Positions 1 through 4,912 of a stretch of DNA of 11,997 nucleotides are shown piece after piece. The stretch covers positions 1 to 11,997 of the forward strand of contig JBKPQY010000179.1 of NCBI GenBank assembly GCA_046734315.1. The letters are read 5' to 3'. The notes below the pieces were generated by a model that saw nothing but the letters and a program-made list of their open reading frames with translations, was not told the origin of the DNA and made no database searches. Numbering within the stretch: the stretch's first letter is position 1; each line of letters opens with the position of its first letter. Position numbers and translations under genes: made by a program. The DNA is from DASXRA01 sp046734315. GTDB taxonomy: Bacteria > Actinomycetota > Actinomycetes > Mycobacteriales > Jatrophihabitantaceae.

Positions 1-76
1 CGCTTGGATAGATCGGAAGCGCGAGCATCAACCGGTTCGACGCATGCGCCGAGCCAAACCCCGGGGAGGCAGATCA

Positions 77-1267
77 ATGGCCAGCATCGCCAAACGACCG
101 GACGGACGCTGGCGAGCCCGCTACCGCGACCCGTCGGGCAAGGAGCACGCCCGCCACTTCCCACGCAAGATCGACGCGCAGCGTTGGCTGGACGGCATCA
201 CCACGGCGGTCACGACCGGTACGTACGTCGACCCGGCGAAGGCGCAGGTCACCGTTGGCGACTGGGCAGCACAGTGGCTCCGCGCGCAGGCGCACCTCAA
301 GCCGTCGACCCGCGAGCGCTACGCCGGGATCATCCGCACCCACGTCGAGCCGAGCTGGGCGCCAGTCAGGCTCGCTGACGTCACGCACGCCGGCGTTCAG
401 AGTTGGGTTAGCGACCTCGCAGCCAAGCGATCGCCGTCGACGGCTCGGAAGGCGCACCGAGTCCTCTCGCTCGTCCTCTCCCTCGCCGTCCGAGACGGTC
501 GCCTGGCGCGCAGCCCAGCCTCAGACGTGCGCCTGCCGCGCGAGGCTCCGGCGGACCGCCACTACCTCACGCACCAGCAGGTCCGTGCGCTGGCCGACGC
601 CTCGACCGCGCCGCCCGAATCGGTTGCGAAACGGCGCATCGAACGGCAGCGGCGTCCGTGCGATTACGGTCTGGTCATCTTGTTCCTCGCCTACACCGGC
701 GCACGGTTCGGCGAGATGGCCGCATTGCGCGTACGACGACTCGATCTGCTCGCCCGACGAGTCGAGATCGCCGAAGCGGTCACGTCGGTCAACGGCCGGC
801 TGACGTGGGGAACGCCGAAGACGCACGCCACACGTTGGATCGGAATCCCGGCATTTCTCGCCGACACGCTCGGCGAACACGTGAACGGCCTCGGCCCGAA
901 CGACGTCGTCTTCACCACGGCGCAGGGCGAGGTGCTGCGCGCGAGCAACTTCCGCCGCGACGTCTTCACGCCTGCCGCGCGGCAGCTCGGCCTGGACGGG
1001 CTCGTGCCTCACGCGCTGCGCCACACTGCAGCGAGCCTGGCGATCGCCACCGGCGCCGATGTCAAGGTCGTCCAGCAGATGCTCGGCCACAAGTCCGCGA
1101 CCATGACCCTCGACCTCTACGGCCACCTATTCGACGACCGATTGGACGACGTCGCGGGAGCGCTCGACGCTGCAGCTCGTGCCGCCCATGGGAAGCCCTC
1201 GAATCCTGCCGATGAGCGTGGAAAGTTGATCTCACTTCCATCGGCGGCTGAGCGCCCAACCCGATAG
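77..1267 (+). CDS. int: Tyrosine recombinase / phage-type integrase
   Basis: Site-specific DNA integrase of 396 residues, predicted to insert and excise an integrative element. An N-terminal AP2-like arm-binding region (about residues 3-40, with GRWRARYRDPSGKEHARHFP) is followed by a SAM-like core-binding domain (58-150) and the catalytic domain (165-360). The expected catalytic residues are visible: R210 in TGARFGE, K248 in TPKTH, H312 and R315 in HALRH, H338 in LGH, and the nucleophile Y348 in LDLYGH. The start at 77 is chosen because a strong ribosome site, GGGGAGGC, lies at 63-70 and the fold begins with MASIAKRPDG; an in-frame ATG at 44 would add 11 residues with no domain content. The gene reads toward the 3' end of a tRNA-Arg gene about 130 bases away, the usual arrangement for tRNA-integrating elements. 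The frame is open to the left edge of the window. Confidence 0.93.
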   Translation: MASIAKRPDGRWRARYRDPSGKEHARHFPRKIDAQRWLDGITTAVTTGTYVDPAKAQVTVGDWAAQWLRAQAHLKPSTRERYAGIIRTHVEPSWAPVRLADVTHAGVQSWVSDLAAKRSPSTARKAHRVLSLVLSLAVRDGRLARSPASDVRLPREAPADRHYLTHQQVRALADASTAPPESVAKRRIERQRRPCDYGLVILFLAYTGARFGEMAALRVRRLDLLARRVEIAEAVTSVNGRLTWGTPKTHATRWIGIPAFLADTLGEHVNGLGPNDVVFTTAQGEVLRASNFRRDVFTPAARQLGLDGLVPHALRHTAASLAIATGADVKVVQQMLGHKSATMTLDLYGHLFDDRLDDVAGALDAAARAAHGKPSNPADERGKLISLPSAAERPTR

Positions 1268-1275
1268 CCGGACTG

Positions 1276-1321
1276 GCGGGGACGTCCCCGCGCTGCGGAC
1301 TCTTGCGGACTATTTGCGGAC
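1276..1321. repeat. 16-bp palindrome followed by three TGCGGAC direct repeats
   Basis: A perfect 16-base palindrome (GCGGGGACGTCCCCGC, 1276-1291) starts nine bases after the integrase stop. It is followed by three copies of TGCGGAC at 1294-1300, 1304-1310 and 1315-1321, spaced 10 and 11 bases apart, about one helical turn. Repeats spaced like this beside an integrase gene and its tRNA target resemble arm-type sites for integrase or excisionase. The palindrome could also act in transcription ending, although no T-run follows. The sequence pattern is certain; the function is inferred. Confidence 0.6.
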
Positions 1322-1327
1322 CAACGA

Positions 1328-1358
1328 CTAGTTGATCACCATGGAAGCGATCAGCTAG
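1328..1358. repeat. 10-bp inverted repeat (hairpin) between integrase and tRNA-Arg
   Basis: CTAGTTGATC (1328-1337) and GATCAGCTAG (1349-1358) pair over ten positions with one G-U wobble, around an 11-base loop. No T-run follows, so it is not a typical intrinsic terminator. It lies in the non-coding stretch where core or accessory recombination sites would be expected. Confidence 0.55.
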
Positions 1359-1395
1359 AGCCCTACAGCCCAGCAAATACAGGGCCTCCAGGTAG

Positions 1396-1440
1396 TGCCC
1401 CCGGCAGGATTCGAACCTGCGACGCCCGGCTTAGGAGTCC
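1396..1440. other. Candidate attachment site (3' half of tRNA-Arg)
   Basis: Integrases of this type usually use the 3' half of a tRNA gene, from the anticodon to the discriminator, as attB, and the inserted element restores the tRNA end. Here the integrase gene lies next to that end, with only non-coding DNA between. This makes 1396-1440 the likely att core, with the element extending leftwards. The second copy would lie outside the window, so core limits cannot be set. Confidence 0.5.
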
Positions 1441-1468
1441 GGCGCTCTATCCCCTGAGCTACGGGGGC
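1396..1468 (-). tRNA. tRNA-Arg, anticodon CCU
   Basis: A 73-nucleotide cloverleaf on the minus strand. The acceptor stem GCCCCCG (1468-1462) pairs with CGGGGGC (1403-1397), and the discriminator is A at 1396. The D stem is GCTC/GAGC. The anticodon loop is CTCCTAA with anticodon CCT at 1435-1433, which reads AGG. The T arm is GCAGG-TTCGAAT-CCTGC. No CCA is encoded. The anticodon stem CCGGA/GCCGG has an A-G mismatch at 31-39, next to the loop. The 3' end faces the integrase gene. Confidence 0.95.
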
Positions 1469-1477
1469 TCACAGCTC

Positions 1478-1483
1478 AGGGTA
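1478..1483 (-). promoter_or_regulatory. Candidate -10 element for tRNA-Arg
   Basis: TACCCT on the minus strand fits the actinobacterial TANNNT -10 pattern and lies nine bases before the mature tRNA 5' end. No convincing -35 hexamer is seen. Confidence 0.35.
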
Positions 1484-1539
1484 TCGGCACGACGAGAGGA
1501 CAGCTGCAGATGCAGCCGCCCCCTCGAAGCCCGCGAGCG

Positions 1540-1935
1540 TCAGCTCAGGTTCAGCGCGGTGTCGTCGATGAAGAAGGACGTAGCGAGCGAGTAGTCCTCG
1601 GTGCCGGTCCACTTCAACGTGATCGTCTGCCCCGCGTACGAAGCGAGGTTGACGCTGCGCTGGACGTAGGTCGAGCCCTTGTTGACGTTCGAGAACGATT
1701 GGACGGGGTGCGTCCGCCACCGGTGCCCGGTGCCGAGCTGGGCGGCGTCGAGCTGGCCGGTGTCGAGGGGGGAGGCGTGGTCGTGACAGGCGTCAGGGTT
1801 CGCACTGGCCCGGCTCGAAGCGTGACTCGTCACGCCCCCGGGCGTGCTCGTTGCCTTCGATCCGCATCCCGCCACCCCGGTGGTGACAAGGGCGGTGGCC
1901 GCAGGCACGGCTCCGAGGGCGCGGCGAGGACGCAT
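1540..1935 (-). CDS. Putative lipoprotein, probably a decayed remnant of a larger secreted protein
   Basis: A 131-residue frame. It begins with a lipoprotein signal peptide (MRPRRALGAVPAATALVTTG) ending in a VAGC lipobox with Cys24. It ends with about 45 residues, from PVQSFSNVNKG to IDDTALNLS, that resemble the last third of a beta-sandwich domain found at the C terminus of actinomycete secreted proteases and glycosidases (the pattern YAGQTITLKWTGTEDYSLATSF). The middle looks out of frame: a typical extracellular Pro/Thr/Ser linker (TPVTTTPPPSTPASSTPPSS) is encoded at about 1793-1730 in another minus-strand frame, and the first part of the beta-sandwich is missing. Two frameshifts plus an internal deletion would explain this. 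The start has good promoter support: TACGGT lies seven bases before the ATG, as in leaderless genes. Whether a product is made is uncertain. Confidence 0.5.
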   Translation of the reverse strand: MRPRRALGAVPAATALVTTGVAGCGSKATSTPGGVTSHASSRASANPDACHDHASPLDTGQLDAAQLGTGHRWRTHPVQSFSNVNKGSTYVQRSVNLASYAGQTITLKWTGTEDYSLATSFFIDDTALNLS

Positions 1936-1942
1936 CCGCCCT

Positions 1943-1948
1943 ACCGTA
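1943..1948 (-). promoter_or_regulatory. -10 element for the lipoprotein gene (leaderless geometry)
   Basis: On the minus strand TACGGT (TANNNT) ends seven bases before the ATG at 1935, which would place the transcript start at the start codon itself. It lies back to back with the moaC -10 element, ten bases away. Confidence 0.45.
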
Positions 1949-1957
1949 GACCGGCGC

Positions 1958-1963
1958 TAACCT
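1958..1963 (+). promoter_or_regulatory. -10 element for moaC (leaderless geometry)
   Basis: TAACCT (TANNNT) ends six bases before the moaC ATG at 1970. Only CTCAGGG follows, with no good ribosome site, so a leaderless moaC mRNA is likely. The gap between moaC and the divergent lipoprotein gene is only 34 bases, so it must hold both promoters. Confidence 0.5.
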
Positions 1964-1969
1964 CAGGGC

Positions 1970-2440
1970 ATGAAGCTGACGCACGTCGACGCGGCCGGCG
2001 CCGCCCGCATGGTCGACGTCTCGGCCAAGGCGATCACTGCGCGCGAGGCCGTTGCGGCCGGACGGCTCACCACGACGCCAGATGTCATCGACCTGCTCCG
2101 GCGGGACGGGCTGCCCAAGGGCGACGCGCTCGCCGTGGCTCGCATCGCCGGCATCGCGGGCGCGAAGCGCACCCCCGACCTCGTGCCGCTGTGCCATCCC
2201 ATTGCGCTTTCCGGCGTGACCGTAGACCTGCAGCTCGGCGACTCAGCTGTGGACATCACGGCGACGACGCGAACCACGGACCGCACCGGCGTCGAGATGG
2301 AGGCACTCACCGCGGTCGTCGCGGCGGGGCTGGCCCTCTACGACATGGTCAAGGCGGTGGACCGGTCGGCGGTGCTGAGCGAGGTCCGGCTGATTGAGAA
2401 GTCCGGCGGGCGCAGCGGCCAGTGGCGGCGCCCCGAATGA
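1970..2440 (+). CDS. moaC: Cyclic pyranopterin monophosphate synthase MoaC
   Basis: Catalyses the second half of the first step of molybdenum-cofactor synthesis, converting the 3',8-cyclo-GTP made by MoaA into cyclic pyranopterin monophosphate in the cytoplasm. The 156-residue protein is of normal family length and has all the expected blocks: MVDVSAK (14-20), LPKGDALAVARIAGI with K50, LVPLCHPI (71-78) with H76, TGVEMEALTAV (106-116), and LYDMVKAVDR (123-132) with the catalytic pair D125 and K128, then KSGG near the end. It is the first gene of a plus-strand moaC-mogA-moaE operon; its TGA overlaps the mogA ATG as ATGA. No moaA is present in the window, so that step must be encoded elsewhere. 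Confidence 0.97.
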   Translation: MKLTHVDAAGAARMVDVSAKAITAREAVAAGRLTTTPDVIDLLRRDGLPKGDALAVARIAGIAGAKRTPDLVPLCHPIALSGVTVDLQLGDSAVDITATTRTTDRTGVEMEALTAVVAAGLALYDMVKAVDRSAVLSEVRLIEKSGGRSGQWRRPE

Positions 2441-2934
2441 GCACGGTGCCTGCTGCGGTGATCACCTGCTCGAACCGGTCCGCCAGCGGGGAGCGTCCCG
2501 ACGATTCCGGCGCACTGCTCTCGTCGTTGCTGGCGGACGCCGGCTGTGCGGTGGACAGCCGAGTGGTCGTGCCGGACGAGGTGGAGGCGATCCGCGCCGC
2601 AGTGCGCTCTGCGGTGGACGGCGGCGCTCGAGTGGTGATCACGACGGGTGGTACCGGGCTGGCGCCGACCGACGTGACGCCTGAAGCGGTGCGCGCTCTC
2701 CTCGATCGGGAAGTGCCCGGCGTGGCCGAGGTGCTGCGACTGGCGTCGCACGAGCGGGTACCGACATCCGTGCTGTCGCGAGGGGTCGCCGGCATCATCG
2801 GTGCCGCATTCGTCGTTACGCTGCCGGGCTCGCCAGGGGGGGTGCGGGACGGCATGGGCGTGCTTGCTCCGCTACTGGGCCATGTGCTGGATCAGCTGGC
2901 GGGCGGCGACCACCGCCCGGGAGGTGGGGTGTGA
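2437..2934 (+). CDS. mogA: MogA/MoaB-family molybdopterin adenylyltransferase
   Basis: Adenylylates molybdopterin with Mg-ATP, making the activated form to which MoeA/Glp-type proteins add molybdate. The 165-residue protein is a single MoCF-type domain: AAVITCSNRSASGERPDDSG (6-25), VVITTGGTGLAPTDVTPEA (66-84) with the nucleotide-binding TTGGTG loop and D79, and LPGSPGGVRDG (129-139), which contributes to the pterin pocket. The start at 2437 is chosen over an in-frame upstream ATG at 2422 because it gives the ATGA overlap with moaC and matches where the fold begins. MogA and MoaB are close paralogues and sequence alone does not separate them firmly. Confidence 0.93.
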   Translation: MSTVPAAVITCSNRSASGERPDDSGALLSSLLADAGCAVDSRVVVPDEVEAIRAAVRSAVDGGARVVITTGGTGLAPTDVTPEAVRALLDREVPGVAEVLRLASHERVPTSVLSRGVAGIIGAAFVVTLPGSPGGVRDGMGVLAPLLGHVLDQLAGGDHRPGGGV

Positions 2935-2938
2935 GCGC

Positions 2939-3367
2939 ATGATCGCGTCGGATCAGCTGCTGGTTAGCGTCTCGGCGGCGCCGCTGGACGTCGCAGCGCA
3001 CGAGCGCGCAGTTACGCACACGTCATCCGGCGCGCACGTCGTGTTCTGCGGCGTGGTACGCGATGTCGATCGCGGGCGACGCGTCGTCGAACTCGAGTAC
3101 GAGGCCTACCCGGCCGCCGAGCGTGTGCTGCGTGAGGTGGCGCAGCGCTACGCTGCGCTCCCGTCCGTGGACGGGGTAGCAGTGAGTCACCGGGTCGGGA
3201 GGCTGTCGGTCGGAGACGTCGCGCTCGTGGCCGCGGTCAGCTCGATGCACCGCGGCGAGGCGTTCGCCGTGTGCGCCCGCCTCGTCGACGAGGTGAAGCA
3301 GCGTCTGCCGGTTTGGAAGCGGCAGGTGTTCGACGACGGCACGGATGAGTGGGTCAACTGCCCCTAA
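2939..3367 (+). CDS. moaE: Molybdopterin synthase catalytic subunit MoaE
   Basis: Large subunit of molybdopterin synthase. It binds cyclic pyranopterin monophosphate and receives two sulphurs from the thiocarboxylated tail of MoaD to form molybdopterin. The 142 residues contain the family blocks HVVFCGVVRD (33-42), LEYEAYP (52-58), HRVGRLSVGD (84-93), SSMHRGEAF (101-109), LVDEVKQRLPVWKRQ (115-129) with the catalytic lysines K120 and K127, and EWVNCP at the C terminus. The start at 2939 lies four bases after the mogA stop, with GAGGTGGGG just upstream as ribosome site. An in-frame GTG at 2924 would add five residues and overlap mogA. The partner moaD is not downstream on this strand but convergent, 56 bases beyond the stop. 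Confidence 0.96.
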   Translation: MIASDQLLVSVSAAPLDVAAHERAVTHTSSGAHVVFCGVVRDVDRGRRVVELEYEAYPAAERVLREVAQRYAALPSVDGVAVSHRVGRLSVGDVALVAAVSSMHRGEAFAVCARLVDEVKQRLPVWKRQVFDDGTDEWVNCP

Positions 3368-3423
3368 CGAGCGGTGAGCGCTGGCAACGCATGAGCCCGC
3401 CAGCCGCGACGCCGTTCCGCGTG

Positions 3424-3657
3424 TCAGCCGCCCGCGAAGGGTGGCAACACGTCGACGGTTGCTTCAGGCGGCAGCGGCGTGTCATCCGCGGCAGCCTGAC
3501 CGTTCACGAGGAATGTCGCGACGGCGACGACCTGGGCGAGCGACGGCCGGCCGGCGAGTTCGCCGCGGAGGATGCCTAGGGTGGGCGCCTGCGTCGACTC
3601 CTCTGCGTGGCCCGCTGCCCTGCGCGCGCCTGCCCAGAACCGGATCGTGGCCGCGAT
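3424..3657 (-). CDS. moaD: Molybdopterin synthase sulphur carrier MoaD, apparent ATC start
   Basis: Ubiquitin-fold sulphur carrier and small subunit of molybdopterin synthase. Its C-terminal Gly-Gly is adenylylated and thiocarboxylated, then donates sulphur in MoaE. Translating 3657 to 3427 gives 77 residues beginning IAATIRFWAGARRAAG and ending VDVLPPFAGG before a TGA. The N-terminal strand, ATFLVNGQ (47-54) and the LPPFAGG tail are clear MoaD signatures. No ATG, GTG, TTG or CTG occurs in frame before the fold begins. The upstream in-frame stop (3663-3661) is followed by GCT ATC GCG GCC ACG ATC. The ATC at 3657-3655 falls exactly where MoaD proteins start and has AGGA seven bases upstream (in GCAGGACTGAGCT), so initiation at AUC is the best reading. 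The first GTG in frame is Val51, far too late. Standard gene finders would miss it. Confidence 0.85.
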   Translation of the reverse strand: MAATIRFWAGARRAAGHAEESTQAPTLGILRGELAGRPSLAQVVAVATFLVNGQAAADDTPLPPEATVDVLPPFAGG

Positions 3658-3660
3658 AGC

Positions 3661-4104
3661 TCAGTCCTGCGAGGCGTCGCTGCCGGGCTTGCTCCTGCCG
3701 TTGGGCGCCAGCATGTGCTCGACCTTGGTGGTGATCGACTTGAGCTGGTCGGAGTACTTGCCGTGCGTGAGCTCATCGAGCTTGCGGGTCGTCGTGCCGA
3801 CGCCCTGCGCTGCGACCGGCCCTGCCTTGTGCGCGAGTTCGACGGCGATGTCGCGGGCTTGCGCGACGAGTGGGCCCGCCTTGTGGGCCATCTCGACGGT
3901 CTTGTCGCGGGCCTGTGCGGCGACGGGACCTGCCTTGTGCGCCATTTCGGCGGTCTTGTCGCGGGCCTGTGCGGCGACGGGACCTGCCTTGTGCGCCAGT
4001 TCGCCGGCGATCGCGGTGGCCCTGTCCTTGGCTTGACTACCCAGCTTGGCAGCCTTACCGGCCGGCTGCTCCGTTCCTTCGCTGATCCGCTCCTGATCCA
4101 CCAT
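3661..4104 (-). CDS. Helical 18-residue-repeat protein with an Rv0909-type C-terminal motif
   Basis: A soluble, charged, alanine-rich protein of 147 residues without signal or membrane segment. Residues 34-105 are four tandem 18-residue units built on the pattern (V/A)E(L/M)AHKAGPVAAQARDKT; 18 residues equal five turns of alpha helix, so one face repeats exactly, as in LEA-like and apolipoprotein-like amphipathic helices. The C-terminal part, KLDELTHGKYSDQLKSITTKV (109-129), resembles the GGKYSDQVDK motif of small actinobacterial proteins annotated as Rv0909/MT0933-type antitoxins. No toxin gene is adjacent, so an antitoxin role is doubtful. The start at 4104 is supported by AGGGGAGA 8-15 bases upstream; an in-frame start at 4161 would add 19 poor residues. 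Its TGA is in the same frame as moaD, which begins three bases later, so the two are probably cotranscribed. The true function is unknown. Confidence 0.8.
   Translation of the reverse strand: MVDQERISEGTEQPAGKAAKLGSQAKDRATAIAGELAHKAGPVAAQARDKTAEMAHKAGPVAAQARDKTVEMAHKAGPLVAQARDIAVELAHKAGPVAAQGVGTTTRKLDELTHGKYSDQLKSITTKVEHMLAPNGRSKPGSDASQD
3790..4005 (-). repeat. Four tandem 54-bp coding repeats
   Basis: Four in-frame 54-base units encode residues 34-51, 52-69, 70-87 and 88-105 of the repeat protein. The first two are nearly identical in DNA: 44 bases at 3901-3944 recur at 3955-3998. The other two have diverged. This gradient suggests recent duplication by slippage or unequal crossing over, so copy number may vary between strains. 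Confidence 0.85.
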
Positions 4105-4183
4105 GGCGTTATCTCCCCTCGGCCGATCCCCGCAAATGCCGAGCACCGAAGCCCCATCCAATCACGACGACCACAATGGCGTC

Positions 4184-4351
4184 ATGAATCGGTCGCGGCG
4201 CCTCACGCAGAGCACACATCGCGACGACGATAAAGAGCCGCCGCTGCCTGACCGGCCAACCGACGAACATGCGGCGGGATGGAGTGAACCGGAACCTGGC
4301 CAGCGCGATCGTGACTGGTATGAGCGGGAGCGCCCGCCCCACCACGAATGA
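4184..4351 (+). CDS. Small highly charged hypothetical protein
   Basis: A 55-residue frame starting MNRSRRLTQSTHRDDDKEPP and ending RDRDWYERERPPHHE. It is rich in Asp, Glu, Arg and Pro, has no hydrophobic segment and is probably disordered. Short charged proteins with a Trp-Tyr-Glu-Arg...Pro-Pro-His ending occur in actinomycetes, which favours this strand, but no function is known. The ATG at 4184 lacks a clear ribosome site; an in-frame ATG at 4103 would overlap the divergent repeat-protein start and looks wrong. A minus-strand frame over the same DNA (4109-4345) has hydrophobic stretches but no better support. Convergent with mscL, 26 bases downstream. Confidence 0.45.
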   Translation: MNRSRRLTQSTHRDDDKEPPLPDRPTDEHAAGWSEPEPGQRDRDWYERERPPHHE

Positions 4352-4377
4352 GCGGTGTGTCCGGAGAGCAGACCGCG

Positions 4378-4779
4378 TCAGGGTGCGCTGCGGCCGGCTT
4401 GTTGCTCGGCCAGCAGGTCGCGGATCTCCGTGAGCATGTCCACTTCGGTCGGCGGAGCCGGCGGCACGCCCCGCCGTACCCGCAGCTTCTGGTTCGGCAC
4501 CAGCAGGATCGCGTAGATGATGGCGGCCGTGAGCGTGAAGACGATCAGCGAGTTGATCAGCGTGGGGATATCGATGAACGTCTTGGACTTCAGCGCGCCG
4601 CCGCGGAGCGAGAACCCCCAGCCGTTGACGCTCGCCCCCGGAAACGCGTTGATGATCGGAGTCACGATCGCGCTGACGAACGTGTCGACCACCTTTGCGA
4701 ATGCGGTCGCAATGACGAACGCCACAGCCAGGTCCACGACGTTGCCGCGGAAGACGAAGTCCTTGAAGCCCCTGAACAT
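4378..4779 (-). CDS. mscL: Large-conductance mechanosensitive channel MscL
   Basis: Inner-membrane pentameric channel that opens under high membrane tension to release solutes during osmotic downshock. The 133 residues are of normal length. The N-terminal amphipathic helix FRGFKDFVFRGNVVDLAVAF leads into the first membrane helix (about 14-43, with AVAFVIATAFAKVVDTFVSA), then the periplasmic loop (45-72), the second helix (75-97, INSLIVFTLTAAIIYAILLV) and a C-terminal bundle helix (LTEIRDLLAEQ, 116-126). The start at 4779 has AGGGGG as ribosome site in CTTAGGGGGCGGC; a longer frame to 4995 has no channel-like sequence. Found near fmdB and galU, as in M. tuberculosis. Confidence 0.96.
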   Translation of the reverse strand: MFRGFKDFVFRGNVVDLAVAFVIATAFAKVVDTFVSAIVTPIINAFPGASVNGWGFSLRGGALKSKTFIDIPTLINSLIVFTLTAAIIYAILLVPNQKLRVRRGVPPAPPTEVDMLTEIRDLLAEQQAGRSAP

Positions 4780-4810
4780 GCCGCCCCCTAAGCGGTCCAG
4801 TGCGTGACGC

Positions 4811-4832
4811 TCTGCCACCGCGGCAGATGTTA
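4811..4832 (-). promoter_or_regulatory. Candidate mscL -10 element with overlapping dyad
   Basis: On the minus strand TAACAT (4832-4827) fits TANNNT. It runs straight into a hairpin or dyad, TCTGCC-N5-GGCAGA (4827-4811), that would cover the transcript start, about 30 bases before the mscL ribosome site. A repressor operator or a 5' leader hairpin would both fit. No -35 hexamer is clear. Confidence 0.3.
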
Positions 4833-4912
4833 GGGGAGCCGGACCACGTCGCCTGCTGGCGAACGCAGGCAAGGAGGTCCCGGTCGTCGCGTCGCGCTGC
4901 CGAAGCGCCGTT

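Noticed and set aside
1503..1516. GCTGCA-GA-TGCAGC inverted repeat before tRNA-Arg
   Set aside because: Two-base spacer cannot form a hairpin loop and the arms are common in GC-rich DNA; no role suggested.
1510..2397. Plus-strand 295-residue frame across the lipoprotein gene and moaC
   Set aside because: Arg-, Gly- and His-rich shadow of moaC with no recognisable sequence.
3376..3406. Hairpin between the moaE and moaD stops as a terminator
   Set aside because: Only six base pairs with a 13-base loop and no T-run.
4109..4345. Minus-strand 78-residue frame with hydrophobic stretches
   Set aside because: Overlaps the charged small plus-strand protein; no ribosome site or family resemblance, so the plus-strand reading is preferred, though neither is certain.
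3661..4351. Toxin-antitoxin pair made of the repeat protein and the small divergent protein
   Set aside because: The genes are divergent, the small protein has no toxin features, and the antitoxin family label rests on weak evidence.
4352..4376. GCGGT/ACCGC stem between the small protein and mscL as a terminator
   Set aside because: Five base pairs around a 15-base loop without a T-run; too weak to call.
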